Source of the DNA: Candidatus Woesebacteria bacterium RIFCSPHIGHO2_01_FULL_38_10
GTDB taxonomy: Bacteria; Patescibacteriota; Microgenomatia; UBA8517
Length of the DNA: 36,669 bases
Assembly: GCA_001792215.1 (NCBI GenBank)
Contig: MGGC01000027.1
Span: 270-36,938 of the forward strand
Reading direction: 5' to 3'
Position numbers and translations under genes: made by a program. Positions within the stretch are counted from its first letter, which is position 1. Each line of letters opens with the position of its first letter. The notes beneath the pieces were generated by a model. The model did no database searches and was not told the origin of the DNA. It was given only the letters and a program-made list of their open reading frames with translations. Of the stretch, positions 1 to 10,008 are shown piece by piece.

Positions 1-150
1 GGGTTTAAGACGATAAAGAAAAAATAGATAGCCCGCCATTACTAATAGTATAACCCTGATATCCTGTTTCAATTCCGTTTTAATGCTGCCGACAAATAAA
101 GAGATTAAAAAAACAACAATTAAAATTATCTTAAAGAGTTTCTTAGACAT
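1..150 (-). CDS. N-terminus of a membrane protein, runs off left edge (MSKKLFKIILIVVFLISLFVGSIKTELKQ...)
   Basis: Open minus-strand frame from ATG at 148-150 to the window edge; hydrophobic N-terminus; abuts the next gene's stop. Confidence 0.6.
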   Translation of the reverse strand, partial: MSKKLFKIILIVVFLISLFVGSIKTELKQDIRVILLVMAGYLFFLYRLKP

Positions 151-151
151 G

Positions 152-3100
152 CTATATCTGTCGTTTTCTCAGATGCAAATATAATCCAATAACCACTATC
201 AGTCCAACAATACTTAAAATAGCTCCTTTGTAATAACTGTTTTGCAATTTGAATTCTATCAAAAATGTCTGTTTATCAATATCTGTCTCTCCGCTATTAT
301 CCACTATCCAAGCATTTGAGTAACCATTGGCTTGCAATTTTTCAAAGCTAACATCCTGCGAAATACTCTTAAAAATCAAATCAGACAAAACATGTTTATC
401 TTGCGCTTTATACTCTCTTACTCTCCCGCCTAGAAACTGTCTGTATTCACCGGAAAAGTATTTGCCGGAATTTTGACTGTCAACTTGACGGATTACCCAG
501 TTTGGGTCATTTCTCAGATTGATGTTGAGTAAAAACTTTTCAGCGGGATTTTTTACTCTCACCAAATATTTAGTTTGATTTAAACGCAAAAATTCTAAAT
601 ATGCAGATCTTTCAGAAGGAACAATTTTATCGCTCTGAAAAAAGACCAATGGTTGCTTTGGCTCCTCAGACACGACAATATTGGTTACTTTAGCTTTTAC
701 TTCCCCACCATCTGGTGTATTTAAGCAATAATTAAGTGAGGTTTTCTTTAAATAACCCCCAGGCAGGTACGAGGACTTATAAGACATCTTTCCACCATCT
801 GAGATTCCGACGGGAGACATCAATTCTATGGATTTAAGTTTCTCATCTAAAGACAACTCTTCAGCAACTAATTTTAAAGTTGCGTCCTTACTCATTTCAA
901 AATCATAATTGATTTGATATTTACTATCAGGATTAAGGTCTTCAATATCCATTTTCCGACAAACCTCTTCATCTGAAGAGATAATATCAATTTGCTCAAC
1001 CTTCACAAGTGGAATCAGTGAAATATATTTATTTTCCAACTCGATATCGATCTTACCCGAATTAAGAGTCAACGCCTCGCTTTCAAACCATCCCTTTCTT
1101 TGCGGAGACACTCTCTCAAAGTCTTTATTAACCAATAAAGACCTTGAGTCAATTGATTTTTTAGACACTGAGTCAAAAAATAAGACATATATTTTGTAAT
1201 TGCCTGTTTCAGGAATCTCTATATAGTAAGTACTATGCTCGCTTTTAGCTGATAGGTCAGCTATGCTAACTTTTGAGATAGAAACGTTTAACTTGTTAAT
1301 AAGCGCTTTTACTTTACTAGTAAAAACCTCGTCTTTCGAGTTAGAAATAGGTCCCAATCTACCCGAGAAGAAAGTGAAGTAATAATTTATCTTTTCACTA
1401 TACTCTCTTTTCAAACTCCATCTGTCTAATTGCCCAAATAAGTCCTCAATCAAGTTAATTTTGTATTCCCAATCACCAATTTCCCTCTCTATTAAGGCTG
1501 AATTACTATCCGACTTTTCACTTATTAATTTTATAGTTTGGGTGTCTTTTAGCATGGAATTAAAAATAAAATCGATCTGGTCGGAAGCTTGATGAATTCT
1601 CAAAAGACGAAGAGATTCTAACTTATCCGAAAGATAGTTGACTACCCTATTATTTATTTTCTTAACAGGTGGCTCTGAAATCGACAAGTTCTTGCCACTC
1701 ACACAATCTATACACCAAGCCTGCAAAAGATTGCTATTGTAGCCGAAGTTATAATCCTTTCTATCAACCAAATCATTATCTTCTAAAACAAAAAGCTCAC
1801 CCATATTAAAGCTTGGAGGAAAGCTGCCTTTGTAAAATTCATCCGGATTAGCTCTCACTAGGCTTTTCGAAGATGGTATGTAAACCAAAGGATAAGTCTC
1901 ACCCGAAATGTCATAAAATGACCACTCGCCAAAAAATGCAGTCTTTTTTAACTCGCCACTTTTCTCTATTGAATCAACTATCCCTGTATAAGAATATTGG
2001 CTGTCTTGCCCTGCACTATAATCGCCTCTAACAACTATAGAATCCACACTTAAATATTTAAGAAGCTCTAAATTTCCTCTATTCTCTATATCTTTATAAA
2101 CAGCATCTATAATATGTCTTTCGTTGGGCTTGATGATCGCGTCGTTAACGACAACGGACTGACGAGTAAGTTTGTTAAATACATTTGCAAGACTAAAATA
2201 ACCCCAGTTGTAAATATCATAATAAGTTCTCTCATCAAGTGGTGGGGTTACCAAATATCTGGTAGTAAAATATTTTGTGTCAATGTACTTTTTGGCCTCC
2301 AACAAATAATCCGGGACTTTAACCATGGTTGAATAACTTTCAGACCACTTAAAAAGAATTCCTGTAAAAAAAGGAAAATTATAGATAAATACGACGATCG
2401 TAAGAAACAGAAAAAAGAAAAAATTTAAAGATTTAGACCACATATTTGCAACCCTTTTAACACCTAGGCCAATTAAATACGAGTAAGAAAACCATAGGGC
2501 ATAGCCGAACTTGTAATACGAAGACCGCAACAAAGTAAATCCTGGAAAATGTCTTATTAAAAATTCGTAGATAAAACCAAAAGGCGCATGCAATCCTGCT
2601 ATAAAAGGCAAGGATATAAAAATAGTCAATAACATTCCCCGCTTTAAAACAATTTCATCATTACTGTCTTTTTTTAGTTTTAAAGCACCTATAAAACCTA
2701 ATATGGGAAAAAGAACACTTAAAAAAACAAATACCGGCTTAGTTAAAAAGACAGACGAATATGGATGTTCCGGATTACCATACCAATCTGGTATTCCCTG
2801 CATTCTAAATATGTTTGTAAAACTTGCGTTTCTACTGATTTCCCTAGCCCAATCCACAGCTGTTGAAGTCATGCCGACAGACGTAGCCTTCTCACCAATA
2901 GTAATCCTGAAAGCTAATAAATTAGGATATATCCAATAAAAATTCAAAATAAGTGAAGATAAAATAAAAACCAGTCCAAATACCGTTATATTTCTTAACT
3001 TGCCTTTAAATTTTTTTCCAGCGGGCGCTAAAAATACAAGGATAAAGCTAAAAGCTGTTACAAATGTTCCTGCCCATACAGGTAATGCTATCCCTCCGTT

Positions 3101-3676
3101 TAAAATAAATATTATCAAGCTTAAAATCAGTGCATTTTTATATGGAGATTCATTATCCAAGAATAACTTTTTAAGAATAAGAATTATTAAAGGTAAAGCT
3201 GCCACGATTGAAAATTTTGTTCTTTCAGCAATAAACCACCCCTGAAGCAAAAAGTGATTCATCATATAAAAGATAGATCCCATTAAACGTGTGGAGTAAT
3301 TACGCTTGTCAGGATTAAATGACTTAAGCATCAAATACATAGTAATTCCCGGTAATGTAAACCAAAATATGAATATAATTTTTTGCGTATCAATCAACCC
3401 AAACCCTAAAAAACTGATAAAAGCCTCAAGGGCATAAATAAATACACTGGAAAGAGTTATTGTTTGGACTGATCCAAAAGAAGAAGTTCTATTCGACCAA
3501 GTATAAAAGTTATCTTTAAAGTTGGCTCTGGGGTCTAAGTAATAACCAACGTCGTGCCCAAATACTAAAAAACCTTGTCTATACCACAAAAGTGGAATTA
3601 GCCCGAGTATAAATATCACTGCTAATTCGATCAAAAAAAGATGCTTTACTGTAAGTTTTTTCACTTTTTTAACCAC
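152..3676 (-). CDS. Giant (~1174 aa) multi-TM GT-C-type protein, AftD-like/arabinofuranosyltransferase-like
   Basis: Long ORF; N-terminal multi-TM part with GHDVGYYLDP motif, large extracytoplasmic C-terminal part, final TM anchor. Family assignment by overall look only. Confidence 0.6.
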   Translation of the reverse strand: MVKKVKKLTVKHLFLIELAVIFILGLIPLLWYRQGFLVFGHDVGYYLDPRANFKDNFYTWSNRTSSFGSVQTITLSSVFIYALEAFISFLGFGLIDTQKIIFIFWFTLPGITMYLMLKSFNPDKRNYSTRLMGSIFYMMNHFLLQGWFIAERTKFSIVAALPLIILILKKLFLDNESPYKNALILSLIIFILNGGIALPVWAGTFVTAFSFILVFLAPAGKKFKGKLRNITVFGLVFILSSLILNFYWIYPNLLAFRITIGEKATSVGMTSTAVDWAREISRNASFTNIFRMQGIPDWYGNPEHPYSSVFLTKPVFVFLSVLFPILGFIGALKLKKDSNDEIVLKRGMLLTIFISLPFIAGLHAPFGFIYEFLIRHFPGFTLLRSSYYKFGYALWFSYSYLIGLGVKRVANMWSKSLNFFFFLFLTIVVFIYNFPFFTGILFKWSESYSTMVKVPDYLLEAKKYIDTKYFTTRYLVTPPLDERTYYDIYNWGYFSLANVFNKLTRQSVVVNDAIIKPNERHIIDAVYKDIENRGNLELLKYLSVDSIVVRGDYSAGQDSQYSYTGIVDSIEKSGELKKTAFFGEWSFYDISGETYPLVYIPSSKSLVRANPDEFYKGSFPPSFNMGELFVLEDNDLVDRKDYNFGYNSNLLQAWCIDCVSGKNLSISEPPVKKINNRVVNYLSDKLESLRLLRIHQASDQIDFIFNSMLKDTQTIKLISEKSDSNSALIEREIGDWEYKINLIEDLFGQLDRWSLKREYSEKINYYFTFFSGRLGPISNSKDEVFTSKVKALINKLNVSISKVSIADLSAKSEHSTYYIEIPETGNYKIYVLFFDSVSKKSIDSRSLLVNKDFERVSPQRKGWFESEALTLNSGKIDIELENKYISLIPLVKVEQIDIISSDEEVCRKMDIEDLNPDSKYQINYDFEMSKDATLKLVAEELSLDEKLKSIELMSPVGISDGGKMSYKSSYLPGGYLKKTSLNYCLNTPDGGEVKAKVTNIVVSEEPKQPLVFFQSDKIVPSERSAYLEFLRLNQTKYLVRVKNPAEKFLLNINLRNDPNWVIRQVDSQNSGKYFSGEYRQFLGGRVREYKAQDKHVLSDLIFKSISQDVSFEKLQANGYSNAWIVDNSGETDIDKQTFLIEFKLQNSYYKGAILSIVGLIVVIGLYLHLRKRQI

Positions 3677-5545
3677 TTACACTTGTAATATTTTCGAGTA
3701 CGACCTTAAGTAATTGTCCGCAGTATTACTAATCGTCATTTGCGATACCGCTTTTTGTGCCTCTATTCCAACCTTACTTCTCAAACTATTATTCTTTATT
3801 AGCTTACTTATAATTATCTCCAATTTTTTTCTTTCGTCTTTGTTATAGGTATAGCCATTTACCCCGTCTTTTAATATGTCTGTTATCCCTTCAGTGTTCG
3901 TTCCAATAACACAACATCCAGCAGCCATCGCTTCAATTATTGTTACAGGAGGCATCATTGTTCCATGCGGACTTTGTTGAGGAACAACTACTATATCTGA
4001 AGATTTATAAACATCGCTTATATCAAATATTCCTTCCTTAAATTTAATGTTATTTTTACCAGAAATAATGTCGAGTATCTTTTTTCTTCTGGAGATATAA
4101 TCCTTACTATCACGCTCTCTTGAAGAAATAAACAAAAATTGTACTTTTTTATGTTTTCTCGCAAGTTCTTCAACCGCCTGCGCATACTGATAAGCCCCCT
4201 TATCCTCATTAATAGGACCCGTGTATAAAACGACAAGACCTTTCGTAAATAGCCCAAGGTTTTCTCTTGCTTTATTTTTATTTTTTTTCCTAAACTGATT
4301 TACATCGATCCCAAAGGGAATTTTTAAAACCTCTCTTTTGCTAAAATGGTGCTTTAATGTTTCTTTTCTTAACGACTCAGTTGGAACAACCAATAAATCC
4401 GACTTAATTAAACTTAGTATTTTCAGGCTTCCCAATTTTCCACTGTAATATGTTGAAATTGTAACAACGTGCTTTGCGCCATTAACCCAGGAAAAAATAC
4501 GACTTCTTATTGTAAGAAACGGTACTGATACAAATTCGTGGACAATATCATATTTTTTAGTAAACGCCAAAGAAAATAATTTCAAAATAATTTGGAGCTG
4601 TGCAACATAATGGTATAGTGTAAAATTTCTTTTTATCCACTCCGGCGCATCAACGTGGTGAAAACTTATGCCATAAATCTTATCCTCATTTTTTGCCCAC
4701 GAATACCAATCTTTCCCTGAGTAGAAATAAACCGGTGTGATTATTTCTACTTTAGCGCCTTGAATAGAAATCTTTTTAATCAACTCATAAATTGCCGTTA
4801 CTCCACCCGCATTGTATGGTCCGATACCAGAAACGATGTAGAGGATTTTTTTAGTATTTATTACCCGCAATACTTTTCTTTTCAGTTCTACTATTCGTTC
4901 TTGCGCATCCAGAGTAATCACATTATGCTGAAACTTAAAGTATCGGTTATACAAATCGGTCTGTGTTTTGTAATATCCCAGCGGAAAATCATCCTTCGAT
5001 CTTAACTTAGCATCAACGGGTTTGATTCTTAGATAAATATAAAGGTCAGCTCCTGGTATTATGCTTGCATATATTTTTCTCAGGTTCGGATGCACCAATC
5101 CTTGGTAACACGAATTGATAAACATATCAAAAAAGTATCGGTCGCAAATAACATAGTCATATTTCGCCTTCTTTGGGAGAATAACAAAAAGATAATATAA
5201 CCAGTGATCAATAAGCGCAAAGAAAAACCATATATGTTGAAAGATTTTATTCGCTCGAGAATACCTCGCGGCTTGCCGTGAGGATAAATGAGCGGACGAA
5301 CTTACCGAAGGATACTTCGCAACTCTGCTGCGAAGTAGTTCATTCCGCAGCTTAGTATTACCCGTTTTTCTTTTAATTAGCAAAGTGTTTTTTGCTAATT
5401 GGTTGATTCTGGAATAAATTAAATAAGAAAACACTCTTGTTTTAAATATCTTAAAATTTTTATTTATCAAATAATCCCCAAGGTAATTAACCTGTGTAGT
5501 TTTACCACTACCATCCACACCCGAAAATGATATCACTTTCCCCAT
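3677..5545 (-). CDS. Fusion protein: thymidylate-kinase-like P-loop domain + GT4 glycosyltransferase
   Basis: MGKVISFSGVDGSGKTTQ (Walker A of dTMP kinase family) and CDRYFFD motif in the N-half; GPYNAGGVTAIYELIKKI and EAMAAGCCVIGT GT4 signatures in the C-half. ORF track starts at 5641, but the natural start is the ATG at 5545 because upstream codons lie in a hairpin repeat. Confidence 0.85.
   Translation of the reverse strand: MGKVISFSGVDGSGKTTQVNYLGDYLINKNFKIFKTRVFSYLIYSRINQLAKNTLLIKRKTGNTKLRNELLRSRVAKYPSVSSSAHLSSRQAARYSRANKIFQHIWFFFALIDHWLYYLFVILPKKAKYDYVICDRYFFDMFINSCYQGLVHPNLRKIYASIIPGADLYIYLRIKPVDAKLRSKDDFPLGYYKTQTDLYNRYFKFQHNVITLDAQERIVELKRKVLRVINTKKILYIVSGIGPYNAGGVTAIYELIKKISIQGAKVEIITPVYFYSGKDWYSWAKNEDKIYGISFHHVDAPEWIKRNFTLYHYVAQLQIILKLFSLAFTKKYDIVHEFVSVPFLTIRSRIFSWVNGAKHVVTISTYYSGKLGSLKILSLIKSDLLVVPTESLRKETLKHHFSKREVLKIPFGIDVNQFRKKNKNKARENLGLFTKGLVVLYTGPINEDKGAYQYAQAVEELARKHKKVQFLFISSRERDSKDYISRRKKILDIISGKNNIKFKEGIFDISDVYKSSDIVVVPQQSPHGTMMPPVTIIEAMAAGCCVIGTNTEGITDILKDGVNGYTYNKDERKKLEIIISKLIKNNSLRSKVGIEAQKAVSQMTISNTADNYLRSYSKILQV
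5245..5344. repeat. 100-bp two-hairpin palindromic element, copy A, in frame inside the kinase-GT4 fusion gene
   Basis: Near-identical to 10103-10202; encodes NELLRSRVAKYPSVSSSAHLSSRQAARYSRANK on the minus strand; hairpins at 5252-5294 and 5314-5336. Confidence 0.9.
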
Positions 5546-5557
5546 TTTTATTTTTCT

Positions 5558-5599
5558 GTTCGAGAATACCATGGGCGTAAGCCCGTGGATGAATCGAAC
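5558..5599. repeat. Stem-loop GTTCGAGAATACC-ATGGGC/GCCCGT-GGATGAATCGAAC just upstream of the natural start codon
   Basis: Outer stem GTTCG/CGAAC, inner stem, constant GAGAATACC / GGATGAAT strands shared with the 100-bp and MITE-like elements. Confidence 0.8.
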
Positions 5600-5630
5600 G
5601 AAAACAAACTCGCACGATGCGATAGTCTTC

Positions 5631-5656
5631 GAATACCACATCCATAAGGGCGTGGT
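5631..5656. repeat. Second hairpin (GAATACCAC...GTGGTA) in the same intergenic gap
   Basis: TACCAC/GTGGTA inverted repeat preceded by GAATACC. Confidence 0.5.
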
Positions 5657-5659
5657 AGT

Positions 5660-6637
5660 TTATCTTTTTAGCAAGAGTTGAGTTTTTCTGTTTAAAAGAA
5701 AAGCAGATAAAATCGTATCTGTAACTAGTAAATTGACAAAGGGTTCATATAAACCTGCCCAATCTTTGTGCCTAAAAGATTTATAAATACCAACAATTAA
5801 AGAGGGTATGAAACTATTCGCATAAATAATCCAGAGCATGATTTTTACCAAGTCATATTTTTTCTTTAAGTCAAACCACACATATAGTTTTTTCTCAAAC
5901 GTTTTTAAATAGACGTTCTGAACATTATATTTTCTTTTCCTTAAAAGGGTTCTCAGGTTGGGTGCGTGGTGATGATAAAGACCAGCCGAAGGAACATACG
6001 CAAATTTATTTAAACCTTTTTTCGTTAAGAGAACTAAAAAGTCTAATTCCAAAAACATGTCATAATTTTTGACTGCCTCAAGGAGCTTCTTTTTTCTATA
6101 TAAACACCTTCCTGCAGGTGGAATCTTTCCTTCCCTGTACTCTAATAGGCAGTAGCCATCTTTCTCTTCCTTTAAAACAGAGTCTAGACTTGGAGAAAAT
6201 AGCTGATATATTGTATCCCTTTGTAAAGGATCGAATGCATAATATCTTTCTAAGGGAGGGTCTGTTTTTTTTGCATATTTTCGAGTAAAACTTCCAACTA
6301 TTTCCTCATCTTCAAGAAGGGGTTTTAACATTTTTTGTATCCAACTCCTACCGACAAGTTCGACATCAGCATCAAGATAAATCGTATATTCACCTCTCGC
6401 TTTCCTAAACCCAATCATCTTGCTTACCTCAGCATGTTTAATCCTATTCATTAAAATTTTGACAGGAAATTTTTTAGCAATATCAAGAGTCCCGTCAGTT
6501 GAATAATTATCAACAATTATTATCTCAAATTTTTTTTTCGGGTAGTTTTGCTTAACAATAGATTTGAGACAACGCCTGATGTTTTTTTTCTCGTTCAGGG
6601 TGGGAATAACAATTGAAACAAGCGGTATCTTTTTCAT
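5660..6637 (-). CDS. GT2 family glycosyltransferase with C-terminal membrane segments
   Basis: KKIPLVSIVIPTLNEKKNIRRCLKSI, DADVE motif. Likely ATG start at 6637; the ORF track's GTG start at 6655 lies inside a repeat terminus. Confidence 0.85.
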   Translation of the reverse strand: MKKIPLVSIVIPTLNEKKNIRRCLKSIVKQNYPKKKFEIIIVDNYSTDGTLDIAKKFPVKILMNRIKHAEVSKMIGFRKARGEYTIYLDADVELVGRSWIQKMLKPLLEDEEIVGSFTRKYAKKTDPPLERYYAFDPLQRDTIYQLFSPSLDSVLKEEKDGYCLLEYREGKIPPAGRCLYRKKKLLEAVKNYDMFLELDFLVLLTKKGLNKFAYVPSAGLYHHHAPNLRTLLRKRKYNVQNVYLKTFEKKLYVWFDLKKKYDLVKIMLWIIYANSFIPSLIVGIYKSFRHKDWAGLYEPFVNLLVTDTILSAFLLNRKTQLLLKR

Positions 6638-6643
6638 TGTTCT

Positions 6644-6842
6644 TACAAGTTTCACACTTCCCTTAATAACATCTTCCTCGAAACTTGTTGCAAGGTATTA
6701 TCTCTAAAGAAAGATGTTATCTTTTCTTCGATTCATCCCCAATACTTGTATCGGAGAATTCTTGAAATCGCGAATAGCAACCTCAGACGGTAACCCGAAG
6801 GGACTCCTCCGAGGTGATTTAAGCCTGTTTGCAAAACTCGTG
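6644..6842 (+). mobile_element. MITE-like structured element, copy 1
   Basis: TACAAGTTTCACACTTC... to ...AAAACTCGTG; flanked by GTTCT (6639-6643) and GTTCT (6843-6847); ~85-90% alignable to copies at 10963 and 18589. Confidence 0.85.
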
Positions 6843-6869
6843 GTTCTAATACCTTTATACTAAAGGTTC

Positions 6870-7865
6870 CTATTTTATCGAAAAATAATATGGATAAAAA
6901 TTACCTTTCTTCAAATACATTTTAAGATACATATAACAAACATATATTACAGCAACCAAGCTAATTCCATAACCCGAAAACAGGCGGTTAAGAAATATCC
7001 TTATTGAGTATGAAAAACGAACGATAATGGGAAAGGATATGTCTGAATCAACCTTAAAGACTCTACTTACAATCTCTGGCTTATCTTTTCTCTCAATATC
7101 CGTAATTGCTGTCATCAAATCGTTAAACAGGTTTCCCCATTTGTACTTTTCTGTAATCCTAGTTACTTCACCTACCTTAGAAAATGCGATTAGTTTTTTC
7201 AAATATAGATAGTCAAGTAAAGTTAAATGGAATTTTTCAAACAATACATTAGCTGCTACCTGTATGAGTTCGACTTCTTTACTTGGAATCGGCTGAGTCG
7301 TCCCAAAAAACTTTTGATGCCCGGGATTTGACCAGTAGTCGGTGAACGAAAGATATTCTGATCCCATCCAGGATATATTCTTGTGTATGTCTATCAAAAG
7401 CTGATTATCCTTTTTTGCGGTTATTTGCCAATTAGCTTTTATCCCATTAATTGTTCCGTGTTTTCCAATTCTATATCCATCTAACCCAAACACCTCAACG
7501 GTTCTTTCAAAATCTTTCTCCTTAACTACAATATCGATATCATGAGTAACGTAGGGAATTGTTCTTGCAGTTTTAGATATAAGATATTCAATTTTTCGCT
7601 GACTTAATATCTTTTTAATATCCTTAAGTGTATTTTTCTGTCTTACTAAATTTTTATTGATCTTACCTTCCAAAATTTTTAGTTCGGACCATCCTATATC
7701 CTTCCTTGTTACAATTCTTAACAAATATTCAAGCACTGGTATTAAAGTCTTATTGTATTTTGATTTCTCTAGAAGTTCAATTATTTGGGTTTTACTTAAA
7801 GATACTTTAACTTTCTTTCTTGAAAGAATAGAAAGGTTATACTGATCAAGTCTAGAGATGCTCAT
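6870..7865 (-). CDS. Nucleotidyltransferase-family protein
   Basis: YVTHDIDIVVKEKDFERTVEVF resembles nucleotidyltransferase-fold proteins; family call tentative. Confidence 0.6.
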   Translation of the reverse strand: MSISRLDQYNLSILSRKKVKVSLSKTQIIELLEKSKYNKTLIPVLEYLLRIVTRKDIGWSELKILEGKINKNLVRQKNTLKDIKKILSQRKIEYLISKTARTIPYVTHDIDIVVKEKDFERTVEVFGLDGYRIGKHGTINGIKANWQITAKKDNQLLIDIHKNISWMGSEYLSFTDYWSNPGHQKFFGTTQPIPSKEVELIQVAANVLFEKFHLTLLDYLYLKKLIAFSKVGEVTRITEKYKWGNLFNDLMTAITDIERKDKPEIVSRVFKVDSDISFPIIVRFSYSIRIFLNRLFSGYGISLVAVIYVCYMYLKMYLKKGNFYPYYFSIK

Positions 7866-7876
7866 AATTACATTAG

Positions 7877-8905
7877 TTACCGCAGCAGCTCTTTTTGATA
7901 AAGCCCTTTAACAAAGCCGACACCATAAGTTATATGAGAAAGAATAACTCCGATCCCACCCATGAGAGAAATCTTAAGATCTTTACCTCTTTTGGCAATA
8001 GAGTAAGATCCCAAAAGCCAAAAGAAAACAAACAAGAGAGTTGTCGGCAAAATGAAATAGTGCGGTTTATAAAGTGAAAGGCTGATTGACCCAAATAATC
8101 CGATTGTTAAGGTAATTGGCAAAAAGTATATCCATCTTTTGGAAGTTTGAGGATATTTCTTGACAAAAAAACCTCTATGAACACCTGTATTCCAGATCTG
8201 TTTTAAATGATGTTTGGGAAAAGCGCGTCTGTGATGATATACCAAAACCTCATGGTCGTAAAGTATTTTTCCGTATTTGACCAGCTCTATGCAAACTCTT
8301 GTGTCTTCACCATAATAAAAAGTAGAGTTAAACCCGCCTACTTTCCTCAAAACATCGGTTCTTATAAATAAGTTGTATGCTGGGTAATCATCAACAGTTA
8401 TCCATTTAGGTACTTGATAATAACGATACAAAAGTTTACCACTGCAAAAATATGATTCCAAAATTGCTCCACCCAACTTTTCCCAATAACCATCGGATGG
8501 TGGAGTAACACCGGGCCCGCCTACCGCAACAATCATCAGGTGAGAAAAGTGTCTAATGGCCTTTGTCAACCAATCAGGCGCCGGATATGCATCATCATCG
8601 ATAAATACACTAATCTCGCCTTTCACTTTAGGAAGTGCGAAATCTCGCTTTTCTGCAGGTGAGGTTGCGTGATTTGCTCGGGTTACCAGATACTTAATTT
8701 TTTTTGATTTAAATGGTATTTTTACTTGTTTATCGCTAACTAAAATTATTTCATATTTTTTATAATCCAGTTTCAAAAATCGATTGAAGTCTTTTAGAAA
8801 TCTGTTATTGTTTTCAGGCAACAGCCCCCAATGAAAAGGGATAATAATAGAGATAAACGGATTTTTGGGAAGTGGCTTTAGTTCTTTAATTTTATAATTT
8901 TCCAT
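7877..8905 (-). CDS. GT2 family glycosyltransferase
   Basis: FISIIIPFHWG, FIDDDAYPAPDWL, C-terminal TM segments. Confidence 0.85.
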   Translation of the reverse strand: MENYKIKELKPLPKNPFISIIIPFHWGLLPENNNRFLKDFNRFLKLDYKKYEIILVSDKQVKIPFKSKKIKYLVTRANHATSPAEKRDFALPKVKGEISVFIDDDAYPAPDWLTKAIRHFSHLMIVAVGGPGVTPPSDGYWEKLGGAILESYFCSGKLLYRYYQVPKWITVDDYPAYNLFIRTDVLRKVGGFNSTFYYGEDTRVCIELVKYGKILYDHEVLVYHHRRAFPKHHLKQIWNTGVHRGFFVKKYPQTSKRWIYFLPITLTIGLFGSISLSLYKPHYFILPTTLLFVFFWLLGSYSIAKRGKDLKISLMGGIGVILSHITYGVGFVKGLYQKELLR

Positions 8906-8955
8906 TGACTTTAGTCGGGATTATAACATCTAATCATTTTAAGTGTTATGTTCAT

Positions 8956-10008
8956 TTACCACGCTTCTGGTAATTTATAACGAATTTCGATATTTTCAAA
9001 ATCTATTGATTTTCGGGCTCCATGCTCTTTAACCCACTTAACCATCCTGTTAACACCGTCCACTAAATCAACCGTCTTTGGAACATCCATGAATTTAGAG
9101 ATTTTGTCGTGAAGCGCAAAAGCATGTTTTACTTCCTTTCTTGCTTTTAAGTACTTAATTTTTGCCTTTACCCCCATAGCTTTTGAGACAATCTCGGCCA
9201 GTTCCTTTATTGTATACTCTTTATCGCCACCGATATTAAACACCTCACCATAAGTCTTTTTATAGTGGATAGATCTTGCAATAATCGGTGCCACATCATC
9301 AATATGTGTAAATGCCCGGGTTTGTCCTCCGTCGCCAAATATTGTCAGAGATTTACCATTTAAAATACTATTCATAAAGATACCCACCACGTTTCTGTAT
9401 TTATCACCGATATTTTGACGCTCGCCATAAACATTGTGAGGGCGAAAAATTATGTAGTTCAAACCGAAAAGTTTTTTGGCAGCCTGCAAATCAAGTTCCA
9501 CTGCATATTTTGATATACCATAAGGATCCTCGGGCGTGGGAATCATTTCTTCGGTCATGGGAACTTGATTTTCTCCATAAACGGCAATTGAAGAAGTAAA
9601 TACAAAACACTTAATGTTATGTAACACACTAAGATTAATAAGATTTACCGATCCTATTAGATTACTGTTGTAATTGAAACGCCTAATGAAATGGCTCAAG
9701 CCCTCAGCGGCATAGGCAGCTAAATGGAACACATAGTCAAACTTGTATTTTTCAAATACATTTATGAGTAGTTGATAGTCAGTAACACTCCCCCTTACAA
9801 ACTTTGCACCATTCGGAATATTATTTTTGAACCCCCCGCTTAAATCATCAAGAATAACTACTTCCGACCCATCCTCAAGAAGCCATTCGGCAATATGGGA
9901 ACCGATAAAACCGGCTCCACCCGTAACGAGCGAGCTTATTTTGTGAAGACTTACCTTCTTAAAAGGATAGTTGCGAATTATTTCTGCTGATGATCTCGCG
10001 TTTTTCAT
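8956..10008 (-). CDS. NAD-dependent epimerase/dehydratase (extended SDR, UDP-glucose 4-epimerase-like)
   Basis: VTGGAGFIGSHIAEWLLEDG, SSIAVYG, YGISKYAVE, HNVYGERQ. Confidence 0.9.
   Translation of the reverse strand: MKNARSSAEIIRNYPFKKVSLHKISSLVTGGAGFIGSHIAEWLLEDGSEVVILDDLSGGFKNNIPNGAKFVRGSVTDYQLLINVFEKYKFDYVFHLAAYAAEGLSHFIRRFNYNSNLIGSVNLINLSVLHNIKCFVFTSSIAVYGENQVPMTEEMIPTPEDPYGISKYAVELDLQAAKKLFGLNYIIFRPHNVYGERQNIGDKYRNVVGIFMNSILNGKSLTIFGDGGQTRAFTHIDDVAPIIARSIHYKKTYGEVFNIGGDKEYTIKELAEIVSKAMGVKAKIKYLKARKEVKHAFALHDKISKFMDVPKTVDLVDGVNRMVKWVKEHGARKSIDFENIEIRYKLPEAW

Noticed and set aside
2114-3245. Short plus-strand ORFs (2114-2332, 2703-2939, 3000-3245) and similar shadow ORFs such as 15427-15930
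   Set aside because: Antisense to well-supported minus-strand genes, low-complexity composition, no recognisable motifs.
6644-6842. MITE-like element mobilised by the RAYT at 19912
   Set aside because: Y1 transposases do not normally make target-site duplications, whereas this element shows 5-bp duplications. The shared stem-loop leaves this open, but it is not claimed.
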